In this document: positions 1 through 6,577 of the stretch, in pieces
Position numbering within the stretch: position 1 is the stretch's first letter
Layout: each line of letters begins with the position of its first letter
Assembly: GCA_039932095.1 (NCBI GenBank)
Contig: JBDTQR010000075.1
Span: forward strand, 1-18,887
Reading direction: 5' to 3'
DNA length: 18,887 nt
Source of the DNA: Stagnihabitans sp039932095
GTDB taxonomy: Bacteria; Pseudomonadota; Alphaproteobacteria; Rhodobacterales; Rhodobacteraceae
Position numbers and translations under genes: made by a program
The notes under the pieces: generated by a model
The model's database searches: none
What the model saw: only the letters and a program-made list of their open reading frames with translations
Told to the model about the DNA's origin: nothing

Positions 1-519
1 CGGCTCCACCGGATAGCCGCCCGCGATGTGGATGCAGTTGAAATACTGCGTCAGCCGCATGAAATCCTTGAAGGTGGCAAAGTCGCCCGAACGTTTGCCG
101 CGCTCCAGATCCCACGAGTTCGGCGGTGAAGAGACGTTGACGAACAGCATATGCTTGCCGCCCATGATCACCTCCCGCTCGACATTGCGCGGGGTGATGG
201 TGAAAGTCTCCGGCGCATGGCTCAGCATTTCCATCACGAAATCTTCGTCCATCCGGATATTGGTGCCCTCAACCCGGCACCCCGCCTCTTTCAGTATCTT
301 CACCGCCTCGGGGTTCAGGAATTCGATGCCGATGTCGCGCAGGATGGTCATGGCGCCACGGTGGATTGCCTGCACGCCGTCTGCATCCAGGGGTTCGGTC
401 GGGCGGTCCGGGTTGACCGGAATGCGCCACGGCATCTGGTCGATGACAGAGGACCCGGCGCGTTCCTTGTTGCCGGCGCGGCCGCCGGCGCGGCGACGCT
501 TGGTTGTCTCATCGGTCAT
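1..519 (-). CDS. Trimethylamine methyltransferase family protein (MttB-like), N-terminal part
   Basis: The reverse strand reads from ATG at 519 for 173 codons and leaves the window at base 1 without a stop, so about a third of a roughly 500-residue family protein is visible. The start has a GGAG six bases upstream. The N-terminus is basic (KRRRAGGRAGNKER), followed by MPWRIPVNPDRPTEPLD, a helical segment with ILRDIGIEFLNPEA, then FTITPRN, and FVNVSSPPNSWDLE near the visible end. This pattern is typical of MttB-superfamily proteins, which demethylate quaternary or tertiary methylamines and pass the methyl group to a corrinoid protein. Many alphaproteobacterial members lack pyrrolysine and act on compounds such as glycine betaine. 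The pyrrolysine position lies outside the window, so substrate and type cannot be decided here. Family call is confident; substrate is unknown. Confidence 0.85.
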   Translation of the reverse strand, partial: MTDETTKRRRAGGRAGNKERAGSSVIDQMPWRIPVNPDRPTEPLDADGVQAIHRGAMTILRDIGIEFLNPEAVKILKEAGCRVEGTNIRMDEDFVMEMLSHAPETFTITPRNVEREVIMGGKHMLFVNVSSPPNSWDLERGKRSGDFATFKDFMRLTQYFNCIHIAGGYPVEP

Positions 520-535
520 AGATTGCTCCATTCCT

Positions 536-622
536 GCGACGCAAGTCTGTCGCCTTTCGCTGAACATGACCGAAAGCTTGCGCCGACGCGCACTCTGTTT
601 CCGACGACGAAGCGTCGTTTTT
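536..622 (+). ncRNA. Possible small structured RNA ending in a terminator (weak candidate)
   Basis: The gap between the HAD gene and the mttB-like gene contains three consecutive hairpins: GCGAC/GTCGC (536-540 with 549-553), CTTTCG/CGAAAG (554-559 with 571-576) and ACGACG/CGTCGT (604-609 with 613-618). The last is followed by T residues on the + strand. Both flanking genes lie on the - strand, so a + strand terminator has no obvious gene to serve. A short + strand RNA antisense to the mttB leader is one reading. The same dyads could instead be operators or leader structure for the mttB-like gene on the other strand. No promoter was identified. Confidence 0.15.
604..622 (+). terminator. Rho-independent terminator-like hairpin, + strand
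   Basis: A six-base-pair stem (ACGACG / CGTCGT) with a three-base AAG loop is followed by four to five T on the + strand. On the - strand, the direction of both neighbouring genes, the hairpin is not followed by a T run. It is therefore oriented against local transcription. Confidence 0.4.
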
Positions 623-636
623 GAGACTGAACCGGC

Positions 637-1332
637 TCAGGCCGGAGTCAGAGCGTCAATCCAGCCGCCAAGCGCACCGATATCGGGCAGCACCACATCG
701 CTGTGCGGCGCCAGCTGGGCCTGGGTTGCAATGCCGGTCAGAACCGCCACCGCATGCATCCCGGCGGCGCGACCGGCGTCGAGGTCGTGCCGGCTGTCGC
801 CCACCATCGCCACCCGCGCCGGGGTCAGCCCAAATCGGCGGATGAATTCGTTCAATTGACCTGGCGCAGGCTTGCCGCCCCAGCCGGAATCGCAACCCAC
901 GACATAGTCAAACAGGTCCAGTACGCCGGCGCGCTCAAGATGCGTCCGGGCCGGCAGTTCGGTGTCATTGGTGGCAAGCCCCAGCACCAGTCCGCGCGCC
1001 TTCAACCCCGAAAGCACCGTCCGCAAGTCTACCGCCGGAACCATCGGCGCGGCAGCGGCCAGCACATTCATCCGGTCATTCAGCTGCCGCAAGGTCAGTG
1101 ACGGCACGTGCGGATGCAAAAGATCGGCGATTTCGGGGGTGGTCATGCTGATCACCGGGCTGGACTGTGCGAATTCCTGGCTGTCCTGATCATAGCCCAG
1201 CACCTGGCCCAGATGCCGCGCTGCCACAAGATCGGCAGCCAGTTCTGCCAACAAACTGCGCGTCCACGCCCCCCAACTGGCGCGAAAATCAAACAACGTG
1301 CCATCCTTGTCGAAAATCACCGCGTCAAGCAT
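637..1332 (-). CDS. HAD-superfamily hydrolase, phosphoglycolate phosphatase-like
   Basis: A 231-residue HAD-family phosphohydrolase. Motif I is FDKDGT (nucleophile Asp8 and acid/base Asp10). Motif II is around LATND, motif III is the Lys in GGKPAPG, and motif IV is MVGDSRHDLDAG with the Mg-binding Asp residues. A helical cap lies between motifs I and II, as in the Gph/PGMB group. Substrate is not determined; phosphoglycolate phosphatase-like is a family resemblance only. An upstream in-frame TTG at 1338 is possible, but the GAGGA Shine-Dalgarno at 1339-1343 abuts that TTG and sits six bases from ATG 1332, so ATG 1332 is chosen. The DUF3572 gene ends at 1342 on the same strand, within the Shine-Dalgarno, so the two are probably translated from one message. 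Confidence 0.85.
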   Translation of the reverse strand: MLDAVIFDKDGTLFDFRASWGAWTRSLLAELAADLVAARHLGQVLGYDQDSQEFAQSSPVISMTTPEIADLLHPHVPSLTLRQLNDRMNVLAAAAPMVPAVDLRTVLSGLKARGLVLGLATNDTELPARTHLERAGVLDLFDYVVGCDSGWGGKPAPGQLNEFIRRFGLTPARVAMVGDSRHDLDAGRAAGMHAVAVLTGIATQAQLAPHSDVVLPDIGALGGWIDALTPA

Positions 1333-1338
1333 CGTCAA

Positions 1339-1343
1339 TCCTC
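1339..1343 (-). promoter_or_regulatory. Ribosome binding site deciding the HAD hydrolase start
   Basis: GAGGA on the - strand, overlapping the stop codon of the DUF3572 gene (1344-1342). Spacing is six bases to ATG 1332 and zero to the alternative TTG 1338, which favours the ATG and suggests translational coupling. Confidence 0.6.
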
Positions 1344-1635
1344 AGGTCCAGTGCCACGTATCGCCGCCGGGCAGTAGCCCACGCGCCTGCATCGGCGCAG
1401 TGTAGGGGAAACCACGGGCGTCGCAGAAATCCTTCACCAACGCATCCTCGGTCAGGATATAGTCCAGCACCGTGCCAAGAAAGGCGGGCGACGAAACCGA
1501 CCGCACCAGATCGGCGGGTGCCGCCCCGGTCATCACCATGAAAGCGTTAAGACGGTCGACATCCTCAGCAACCCAGGAAAATGCCTGCGCCGCCAAAGTT
1601 TCGGCCAATATCCGCCCATTTGCCGCGTTTTCCAT
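1342..1635 (-). CDS. DUF3572 family protein
   Basis: A 97-residue small helical protein starting MENAANGRILAETLAAQAF and ending in a Gly/Pro-rich tail (GLLPGGDTWHWT). The segment AFSWVAEDVDRLNAFM, followed by TGAAPADLVR, is characteristic of DUF3572, a short alphaproteobacterial family of unknown function. In many genomes it sits next to divK/pleD, which fits its position here, divergent from pleD. The reading frame stays open upstream to an ATG at 1719, but the start at 1635 matches the family length and has GAGGG eight bases before it. There is no signal peptide or membrane segment, so it is likely cytoplasmic. The family call rests on pattern recognition and genomic context. Confidence 0.75.
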   Translation of the reverse strand: MENAANGRILAETLAAQAFSWVAEDVDRLNAFMVMTGAAPADLVRSVSSPAFLGTVLDYILTEDALVKDFCDARGFPYTAPMQARGLLPGGDTWHWT

Positions 1636-1756
1636 GGATTTGCCCTCGGTTTTCCCGCGAATTAGATCGAATTGATTATGCTGTCTGAAAGGAATTCTTA
1701 ACCTCTTGCCGACAATCATGGCATTAACGATCGCATTTTCAGTGGGTCAGGTTCGG

Positions 1757-3145
1757 ATGCTCGGCAAGATTCTGATAGTAGATGATGTGTCGACAAACCG
1801 CATCGTCTTCAAGGTCAAACTAACTGCGGCCGGCTATAACTCTGTTATGGCCAATGACGGGGCGTCCTGCCTGCGGCTGGCGACGACCGAGGCGCCGGAT
1901 CTGATCCTGCTGGACCTGCTGCTGCCTGACCTGTCCGGCATCGAGGTCTTGCGCCAGTTGAAGGCAAGCCCGCTGACCCGGGGCATCCCGGTGGTGATGG
2001 TTTCCGCCGAACAGGGTACAAGCGTCCGGCTTGCCGCCCTGCAGGCTGGCGCCGAAGATTTCATGAGCCGCCCGATCGACGACCAGACCCTGCTCGCACG
2101 GCTGCGCGGCCTTCTGCGTTTTCGCGAGGTGTTGAGCGGCCTGTCCCCGCGTGAAGCCGATTTCGGGATGCTGGGTCTGGCAGAGCCGGCAGCGGCCTTT
2201 GTGTCCCCGGGCCATGTCGCACTGGTCATGAACCGCCCTGAAACCGCCATTGCCCTGCGCAAGCAGTTGGCCATGGCGGGTCCGGAACGCTTCACCATTC
2301 TCGCCCCCGAGGATGTCTTTCTGGATGGCAATCCGCTGATCACGCCGGATGTCTATCTGATCGATGTCGACTTCGGCTCGTCGGGCGGTGGGCTGCGGAT
2401 CATGTCCGAACTTCTCAGCCGCAGCGCGTCGCGTCATTCGACGTTCTGCATCTACAATCACGGCAGCGCCAGTCTGGTCCCGGCGACGGCCTTTGATCTT
2501 GGCGCCAATGATCTGGTGGACAGCCGGATCAGCGGGCCGGAACTGGCAGTCCGGTTGAACGCGCTGGTCCGGCGAAAGCGGGAGGCTGATCAGCTGCGGG
2601 CATCGCTGCAGGATGGCCTGCGCCTTGCGATGATTGATCCGCTGACCGGTCTGCACAACCGTCGCTACGGTCTGGGCCAACTGAATGCCATTGCCCGGCA
2701 GGCCCAGCAAACCGGCAACCGGTTTGCTGTAATGGTGATCGACCTTGACCGGTTCAAGACGGTCAACGACCGCTGGGGCCATGCAGCCGGTGATGCCGTG
2801 CTGATCGAACTGGCGGCAAGGCTGACTGGAAATCTGCGCTCCAGTGACCTGCTTGCCCGGATCGGCGGCGAAGAATTCCTGATCGCGCTGCCCGACACGA
2901 CCCAGGCCGAGGCCGGGATTGTCGCAGAACGGCTGTGCCACGCAGTCAAGGCCAGCCCGATCCTTCTGGCGGACGGCACCAAGATCACTGTGACGATTTC
3001 CATCGGCATGACCATCGTCGGCAGCACCGACAAGGACGGCCCGTCAGGCACCATCGCCGACATCGTCGATCAGGCCGACCGCGCGCTGATGAAGTCGAAA
3101 TCCGGCGGCCGCAACATGGTGACCATCCTCAGCCGCGCCGCCTGA
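1757..3145 (+). CDS. pleD: PleD-family response regulator / diguanylate cyclase
   Basis: A 462-residue protein with REC-REC-GGDEF architecture. REC1 (about 1-120) has the acidic pair Asp9/Asp10, the phospho-acceptor Asp53 in LILLDLLLPD, and the switch Lys replaced in MSRPID. REC2 (about 155-285) is degenerate: the N-terminal acidic pair is lost (VALVMNRPE), as in the PleD adaptor domain. The GGDEF domain has GGEEF at 370-374 and an I-site RSSD at 361-364, five residues upstream, matching the product-inhibition site of Caulobacter PleD. It should therefore make cyclic di-GMP from two GTP when REC1 is phosphorylated, and be inhibited by its product. The frame is open from 1706, but ATG 1757 begins MLGKILIVDD in register with known PleD proteins, so it is preferred. 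No divK is adjacent. It is convergent with the Metal_resist gene, eight bases away. Confidence 0.9.
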   Translation: MLGKILIVDDVSTNRIVFKVKLTAAGYNSVMANDGASCLRLATTEAPDLILLDLLLPDLSGIEVLRQLKASPLTRGIPVVMVSAEQGTSVRLAALQAGAEDFMSRPIDDQTLLARLRGLLRFREVLSGLSPREADFGMLGLAEPAAAFVSPGHVALVMNRPETAIALRKQLAMAGPERFTILAPEDVFLDGNPLITPDVYLIDVDFGSSGGGLRIMSELLSRSASRHSTFCIYNHGSASLVPATAFDLGANDLVDSRISGPELAVRLNALVRRKREADQLRASLQDGLRLAMIDPLTGLHNRRYGLGQLNAIARQAQQTGNRFAVMVIDLDRFKTVNDRWGHAAGDAVLIELAARLTGNLRSSDLLARIGGEEFLIALPDTTQAEAGIVAERLCHAVKASPILLADGTKITVTISIGMTIVGSTDKDGPSGTIADIVDQADRALMKSKSGGRNMVTILSRAA

Positions 3146-3153
3146 CGCCAATC

Positions 3154-3702
3154 TCATTTGTCGGCGTCACCTTTGCCGTCACCCGGACCGGCGTCTGGCC
3201 CCCGACCGTGTCGCATCTTCGCTTCCAGCCGGTCAGCAAAGGCCAGCCGGGCGTCCTGTGGCAGGCCGATCAGAAAGTCCCGGATCATGCCGCTGCCAAG
3301 GTTCATCCGGTCGTTCAGATGCTGGGACTGGCCGTTCAACGCCTCTGACAGCTTGCCGGCATCAAACGGAGTGGCGCGCAGGGCGGCGAGTATGGCCGCA
3401 CCATCGGTCTGCAACTGTTGGCGCGCAGACCGCAGATCGCCCAACCGGCCCTGAATGGCCTTGCGCAAGGTGTCGCGGTCTTGTGGCAGCAGCGCCGCAT
3501 CATAAGGTCCGAAGCCAAGGTCGCGCACCATCATGTCGTGCCCGCCGGGACCGCCGTGCAGGACAATGCCGCCCACCACCCCCGCGACCGCCAGATTGAG
3601 CGCCACCGAAACCGCCAGGGCGATCTTCAGTCCGCGGGCGGAGGGCGGCGTCGCGATGGGTTGCGGCGGTACGGTTGGGGTCGCGATCGGGTCGGTCATC
3701 AT
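3154..3702 (-). CDS. Membrane-anchored periplasmic heavy-metal sensor-like protein (Metal_resist family)
   Basis: About 182 residues starting MMTDPIATP. A Pro-rich cytoplasmic N-terminus of about 22 residues is followed by one transmembrane segment (about 25-48, LKIALAVSVALNLAVAGVVG). A helical periplasmic domain follows, with a His/Met cluster directly after the membrane (HGGPGGHDMM), DRDTLRKAIQ, LGDLRSARQQL, SQHLNDRMN, and a Gly/Asp-rich tail. The helical hairpin and membrane-proximal His/Met residues resemble the Metal_resist group that includes CnrX and other Spy-like periplasmic sensors. The start lies one base after the stop of the upstream small TM gene, with AGGAG overlapping that stop; ATG 3699 is an alternative start. 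Role as the periplasmic sensor of the sigma/anti-sigma pair is inferred from gene order. Which metal or stress, if any, is unknown. Confidence 0.7.
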   Translation of the reverse strand: MMTDPIATPTVPPQPIATPPSARGLKIALAVSVALNLAVAGVVGGIVLHGGPGGHDMMVRDLGFGPYDAALLPQDRDTLRKAIQGRLGDLRSARQQLQTDGAAILAALRATPFDAGKLSEALNGQSQHLNDRMNLGSGMIRDFLIGLPQDARLAFADRLEAKMRHGRGPDAGPGDGKGDADK

Positions 3703-3703
3703 A

Positions 3704-4054
3704 TCACTCCTGCGCCCACAACACGCTGGTCGAGGGCAGCAATTCAAGACTGCCGGACTGGCTGGAGCCAGTCACATAATTGGTCAGGTCCACCAAAGGT
3801 GTCGGCTGCGCCACCCCGATGTACAGCCCGGCCATCGCGGCCACCGACATGCCCGCCAGCGACAGCCCGCCGCCAAAGAAATCCGCCAGAGTGGCAAACC
3901 AGCTGCGCGGGGCAAAGTGTTGCTGGATCGCCGGTTTCGGTTGCAGCGCATCCGCATCGGCCAGAATTTTCGCGACAAGAGAGGCCGGGGGGATCTCGCA
4001 ATGATCCGCCGCAACGGCGAACAGCTCGTCCAGATCGTGGTTTTCAATCGTCAT
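3704..4054 (-). CDS. Small single-TM protein, putative anti-sigma factor
   Basis: A 116-residue protein with a soluble N-terminal half (MTIENHDLDELFAVAADHCE, then LVAKILADADALQ), one hydrophobic segment at about 60-82 (GGGLSLAGMSVAAMAGLYIG) and a short, probably periplasmic tail of about 34 residues. It starts at an ATG overlapping the sigma-factor stop (ATGA, bases 4051-4054), the coupling usual for sigma/anti-sigma pairs. Size, topology and position resemble CnrY-type and other short membrane-bound anti-sigma factors, but no zinc-binding anti-sigma motif (HxxxCxxC) is present. His18/Cys19 alone do not make one. Function is inferred from context, so anti-sigma is a hypothesis rather than a family match. 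Confidence 0.55.
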   Translation of the reverse strand: MTIENHDLDELFAVAADHCEIPPASLVAKILADADALQPKPAIQQHFAPRSWFATLADFFGGGLSLAGMSVAAMAGLYIGVAQPTPLVDLTNYVTGSSQSGSLELLPSTSVLWAQE

Positions 4055-4653
4055 ACTTCCGCCTCCTCTTCATCTTCATAGCCCAATTCCTGCTTTCGTC
4101 CGGCCAGCAGCGCCGTCAGACTTCGCTTGCCCCGCGCCGTCAGGCTTTCGACCGCCTCGATCCCGATCTCCATGATCTGGCCAATCTCCGGATTGGACAA
4201 ACCCTCGATATGTCGCAGCACGACCGCCTGACGCTGCCGTTCCGGCAATTGCGCCAGGGCGTTCTGCAACGCAGCCATGCGGTCCGCCTCGATCATCCCC
4301 GCAACCGCACCCTTGTCGGCATCCGCCACCTCTGGCGCGTCGTCCAGAGTGACGGCGGGTCGGCGCTGCCGGGCGCGGCGCAGATCGGTGCACAGGTTGG
4401 TCACCACCCGGTAGATCCAGGTCGAGACCTGCGCCTCGCCCGGACGCCAGTTCGGCGCGATCTTCCACAACCGCAGCATCGCCTCTTGCGTCACATCCTC
4501 GGCCTCGGCGCGGTCGGCCAACAGCCGTATCGCATAGCCGAGGATCCGTGGCGTCAGCCGCTGGGTCAGCAGACGTGCCGCCTCGCGGTCTCCATTCGCA
4601 TAGAGAACCAGCAGCGTATCGTTTGACACTTCGGCCAAGGTGTCGCGTGGCAT
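4051..4653 (-). CDS. ECF-type RNA polymerase sigma factor
   Basis: About 200 residues with region 2 (around 15-85: ARLLTQRLTPRILGYAIRLL, DRAEAEDVTQEAMLRLWK, VSTWIYRVVTNLCTDLRR), a linker, and region 4 (around 130-190: LAQLPERQRQAVVLRHIEGL and the helix-turn-helix NPEIGQIMEIGIEAVESLTA). Regions 1 and 3 are absent, as in ECF (group 4) sigma factors. It directs RNA polymerase to stress or surface-signal promoters. Two ATGs are possible. The one at 4659 is directly preceded by AGG, whereas ATG 4653 has AGGA five bases upstream and is preferred. The C-terminus is acidic (EDEEEAEV). The stop overlaps the start of the putative anti-sigma gene by four bases. A terminator lies upstream, so expression may need its own promoter or read-through from the EF-hand gene. 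Confidence 0.88.
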   Translation of the reverse strand: MPRDTLAEVSNDTLLVLYANGDREAARLLTQRLTPRILGYAIRLLADRAEAEDVTQEAMLRLWKIAPNWRPGEAQVSTWIYRVVTNLCTDLRRARQRRPAVTLDDAPEVADADKGAVAGMIEADRMAALQNALAQLPERQRQAVVLRHIEGLSNPEIGQIMEIGIEAVESLTARGKRSLTALLAGRKQELGYEDEEEAEV

Positions 4654-4700
4654 ATCCATCCTGTCGTGGGCTTATCCGTCTGGGCGCAGGCTCGCAACGA

Positions 4701-4738
4701 GAGAAAATGCGCACCGGGCCATGCACGGCCCGGCGCGC
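4701..4738 (-). terminator. Rho-independent terminator between the EF-hand gene and the sigma gene
   Basis: On the - strand, GCGC plus GGCC-rich arms pair across 4709-4738. The core is CCGGGCC/GGCCCGG around a six-base loop (4721-4726); it is extended by GCGC/GCGC with one mismatch, and followed directly by ATTTTCTC (4708-4701). It begins about 20 bases after the EF-hand stop codon and ends about 50 bases before the sigma start. Confidence 0.6.
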
Positions 4739-4757
4739 CCGATTCCGGCGGCAGGGA

Positions 4758-5384
4758 TCAGTTACCGCCGGAACCATTGCTGTCCGGCGCCGGCGCCGCA
4801 TTTCCGTTGGAGTTGCTCATGAAATGGCCGCCCCTCCCGCCGTCATGGCCACCATAGCGGCCGCCGTCACGACCCGGGCCACGGTGGTTCATCATGGCCT
4901 GCATGCCGGCGTCCAATTCGGCCTGATCGACAAAACCGTCCTTGTTGGTGTCCAGCCGGTCAAACATGTTGCCGGGCATTGGTCGGGCCAGCAGTTCGGC
5001 CGCCGACAGCATGTGATCGCCGTCGGTGTCCATGCGGTCCACCATGCGCTGCGCCATCGCCGTTGCGGCAGCGGTCATCGCTTTCAGATGCATGGCAGCA
5101 ATCTCGTCCACCGACAGCTTGCCATCACCATTGGCATCGACGCCAGCGGTCTGCGAGGCACGGTACGCGGTCATCTCATCCTTGCTGATCTTGCCATCCT
5201 TGTCAGTGTCAATCGCGGCAATCGACAGTTGCGGCCCCGGCATCATCCCCATGCCCATTTCGGGGCCACCCATGCCGCCATTCATCGGCATGTTGCCCAT
5301 CTTGTCGGCGACAGCAGCGCTGCCCAGCATCAGAACGGCCAGTGCCGCAATGCCCAGGCCCGCAGATTTATGTGTCAGTTTCAT
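4758..5384 (-). CDS. Secreted EF-hand calcium-binding protein
   Basis: A 208-residue exported protein. A signal peptide covers about residues 1-26 (LGIAALAVLMLGSAAVA). A Met/Gly-rich stretch follows at 29-50 (GNMPMNGGMGG, MGMGMM). Four EF-hand loops come next: DTDKDGKISKDE (59-70), DANGDGKLSVDE (83-94), DTDGDHMLSAAE (119-130, with His at the usual Gly position) and DTNKDGFVDQAE (145-156). The tail is Gly/Arg/His- then Asn/Ser-rich with no membrane segment. It is expected to bind calcium in the periplasm; the Met/His-rich ends could also bind soft metals such as copper. The start at 5384 has GGAG seven bases upstream and gives a proper signal peptide; the open frame above it is dismissed. It is upstream of, and on the same strand as, the sigma block, separated by a terminator. 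A cue or target role in that system is inference. Confidence 0.85.
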   Translation of the reverse strand: MKLTHKSAGLGIAALAVLMLGSAAVADKMGNMPMNGGMGGPEMGMGMMPGPQLSIAAIDTDKDGKISKDEMTAYRASQTAGVDANGDGKLSVDEIAAMHLKAMTAAATAMAQRMVDRMDTDGDHMLSAAELLARPMPGNMFDRLDTNKDGFVDQAELDAGMQAMMNHRGPGRDGGRYGGHDGGRGGHFMSNSNGNAAPAPDSNGSGGN

Positions 5385-5430
5385 TGTGTGCTCCAACTCA
5401 ATTGGTAGGTTAGTTTTGTCCAGATGCAGA

Positions 5431-5455
5431 TAGAACGGTGCAGCCCGGCAGTTCC
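5431..5455 (-). promoter_or_regulatory. ECF-type promoter candidate before the EF-hand gene
   Basis: On the - strand, GGAAC (5455-5451) is followed after 16 bases by TCTA (5434-5431). This is similar to the GGAACTT/TCTGA layout of RpoE-class promoters. A start site near 5424 would give a leader of about 40 bases before ATG 5384, with the Shine-Dalgarno inside it. It would place the EF-hand gene under an ECF factor, perhaps the one encoded next door. Confidence 0.35.
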
Positions 5456-5553
5456 GTCGCAGCCGTTGCGACAAAGACGCACGGCGAGGATTTGCCCCTC
5501 CCCTTTGCGGCCCGGTCACGCTACATACAGGTTTCGCAGAATGAGGACGTGTC

Positions 5554-5985
5554 ATGACCCAGCAATTGGCTTTCGCCGAGGGATCCGAGCTTGTCGAACC
5601 GGCAGAGCGGCCACTTGGGCTGGCGCTGCGGCGTGGCTGGCAATGCCGTTGCCCGAATTGCGGTGCGGGTCCGATGCTCAGGAACTATCTGAAGGTGCGC
5701 GACAGTTGCCCGGTCTGCGGCGAAGCGCTTTATCATCAGCGTGCCGACGACGGCCCGGCCTATCTGACCATTCTGGTCGTTGGCCACCTTCTGGCGCCGA
5801 TGATCTACTTTGTCTTTGTCACCTATCGCCCCGATCCGATGGTCATGGCCTCGATCTTCACCACCTTGACGGTGGCACTCGCGCTGTTCCTGCTGCCCCG
5901 GATGAAGGGGATGCTGGTGGCGTTGCAGTGGGCCAAGCGGATGCACGGCTTCGGCGACAGGCCGGATCTGCCCGACCATGGCTGA
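5554..5985 (+). CDS. DUF983 family zinc-ribbon membrane protein
   Basis: A 143-residue protein with the DUF983 hallmarks. A zinc-ribbon-like pair CRCPNCGAG and CPVCGEAL (two CxxC) lies around 31-56, followed by HQRADDGPAYLTILVVGHL and two transmembrane segments (about 69-90 and 98-115). Function of the family is unknown; it is an inner-membrane protein with a cytoplasmic metal-binding head. The start ATG 5554 has GAGGA upstream. Its last eight bases overlap the NUDIX gene start (5978-5985), so the pair is translated from one message. In related bacteria DUF983 and NUDIX genes often sit together next to rnr or rpmG; neither is adjacent here. Confidence 0.85.
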   Translation: MTQQLAFAEGSELVEPAERPLGLALRRGWQCRCPNCGAGPMLRNYLKVRDSCPVCGEALYHQRADDGPAYLTILVVGHLLAPMIYFVFVTYRPDPMVMASIFTTLTVALALFLLPRMKGMLVALQWAKRMHGFGDRPDLPDHG

Positions 5986-6577
5986 CCCGGTCCCGATCCG
6001 CGCGGCAGCTTCGGTTGTGCTGTGGCGGGCGGGGGCGGCGGGAGCCGAGGTGCTGATGGGTCAGCGCGGCACGGCTGCGGTGTTCATGCCGTCGAAATAT
6101 GTCTTTCCGGGCGGCGCAGTGGATCACGGCGACCACTCGACTGGCCATCTGTCAGCCGGATGTGAGGCGCGACTGGCGCTGAATTGCCCGAAACTTGCGC
6201 CCACACCGGATGCCCTCGCCGGATGCGTCCTGCGCGAACTGGTTGAAGAAACCGGACTGGCCCTCGCGCCCGCCGCGCCGCTGGACTTCATCTTCCGCGC
6301 CATCACGCCGCAGGGCTCGCCCCGCCGCTTTGACGCGCGGTTCTTTCTGGCGCAGGCCAGCGACATTCTGGGCGACCCCGATGACTTCACCGCCGCCACC
6401 GACGAACTGTCGCATCTGCACTGGATCGGCCTGACGCAAGCCCGGGCGCTGGATCTGCCGTTCATCACTGAGGTGGTTCTGGCTGAGGTCGCCGCCCGTC
6501 TGACCGGCCTGCCACAGCACGGCGTGCCGTTCTTCGACAACTCCGGCCCGGTCCCGACTTTCCGCCGCCTCATTTAG
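5978..6577 (+). CDS. NUDIX hydrolase
   Basis: A 199-residue NUDIX-fold hydrolase. VFPGGAVD (about 42-49) begins the fold, and the Nudix helix appears as RELVEETGL (86-94), giving the metal-binding REUxEExGU half. The usual G-x5-E spacing is broken by a roughly 30-residue insertion, as in eukaryotic NUDT19-like and some bacterial CoA or diphosphate hydrolases. It should cleave a nucleoside or CoA diphosphate linkage with Mg or Mn; substrate is unknown. It starts inside the DUF983 gene (8-base overlap) and lacks its own strong Shine-Dalgarno, implying coupled translation. It ends at a TAG that overlaps the stop of the convergent EamA gene. Confidence 0.85.
   Translation: MADPVPIRAAASVVLWRAGAAGAEVLMGQRGTAAVFMPSKYVFPGGAVDHGDHSTGHLSAGCEARLALNCPKLAPTPDALAGCVLRELVEETGLALAPAAPLDFIFRAITPQGSPRRFDARFFLAQASDILGDPDDFTAATDELSHLHWIGLTQARALDLPFITEVVLAEVAARLTGLPQHGVPFFDNSGPVPTFRRLI

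Noticed and set aside
1..519. Pyrrolysine-dependent methyltransferase system
   Set aside because: The in-frame amber position is outside the window and no pyl genes are visible, so it can be neither claimed nor excluded.
1698..1727. TTAACC and TTAACG before pleD as a CtrA site
   Set aside because: The half-sites are not spaced as TTAA-N7-TTAA, so a CtrA box cannot be supported.
1820..2941. Long reverse-strand open frame (373 codons) inside pleD
   Set aside because: It is antisense to a protein with clear REC and GGDEF motifs, is rich in Arg/Gln/Pro, and shows no domain. High GC creates such shadows.
3418..4626. Forward open frame of 402 codons across the sigma block
   Set aside because: Antisense to three recognisable - strand genes with matching stop/start overlaps; composition is that of a GC shadow.
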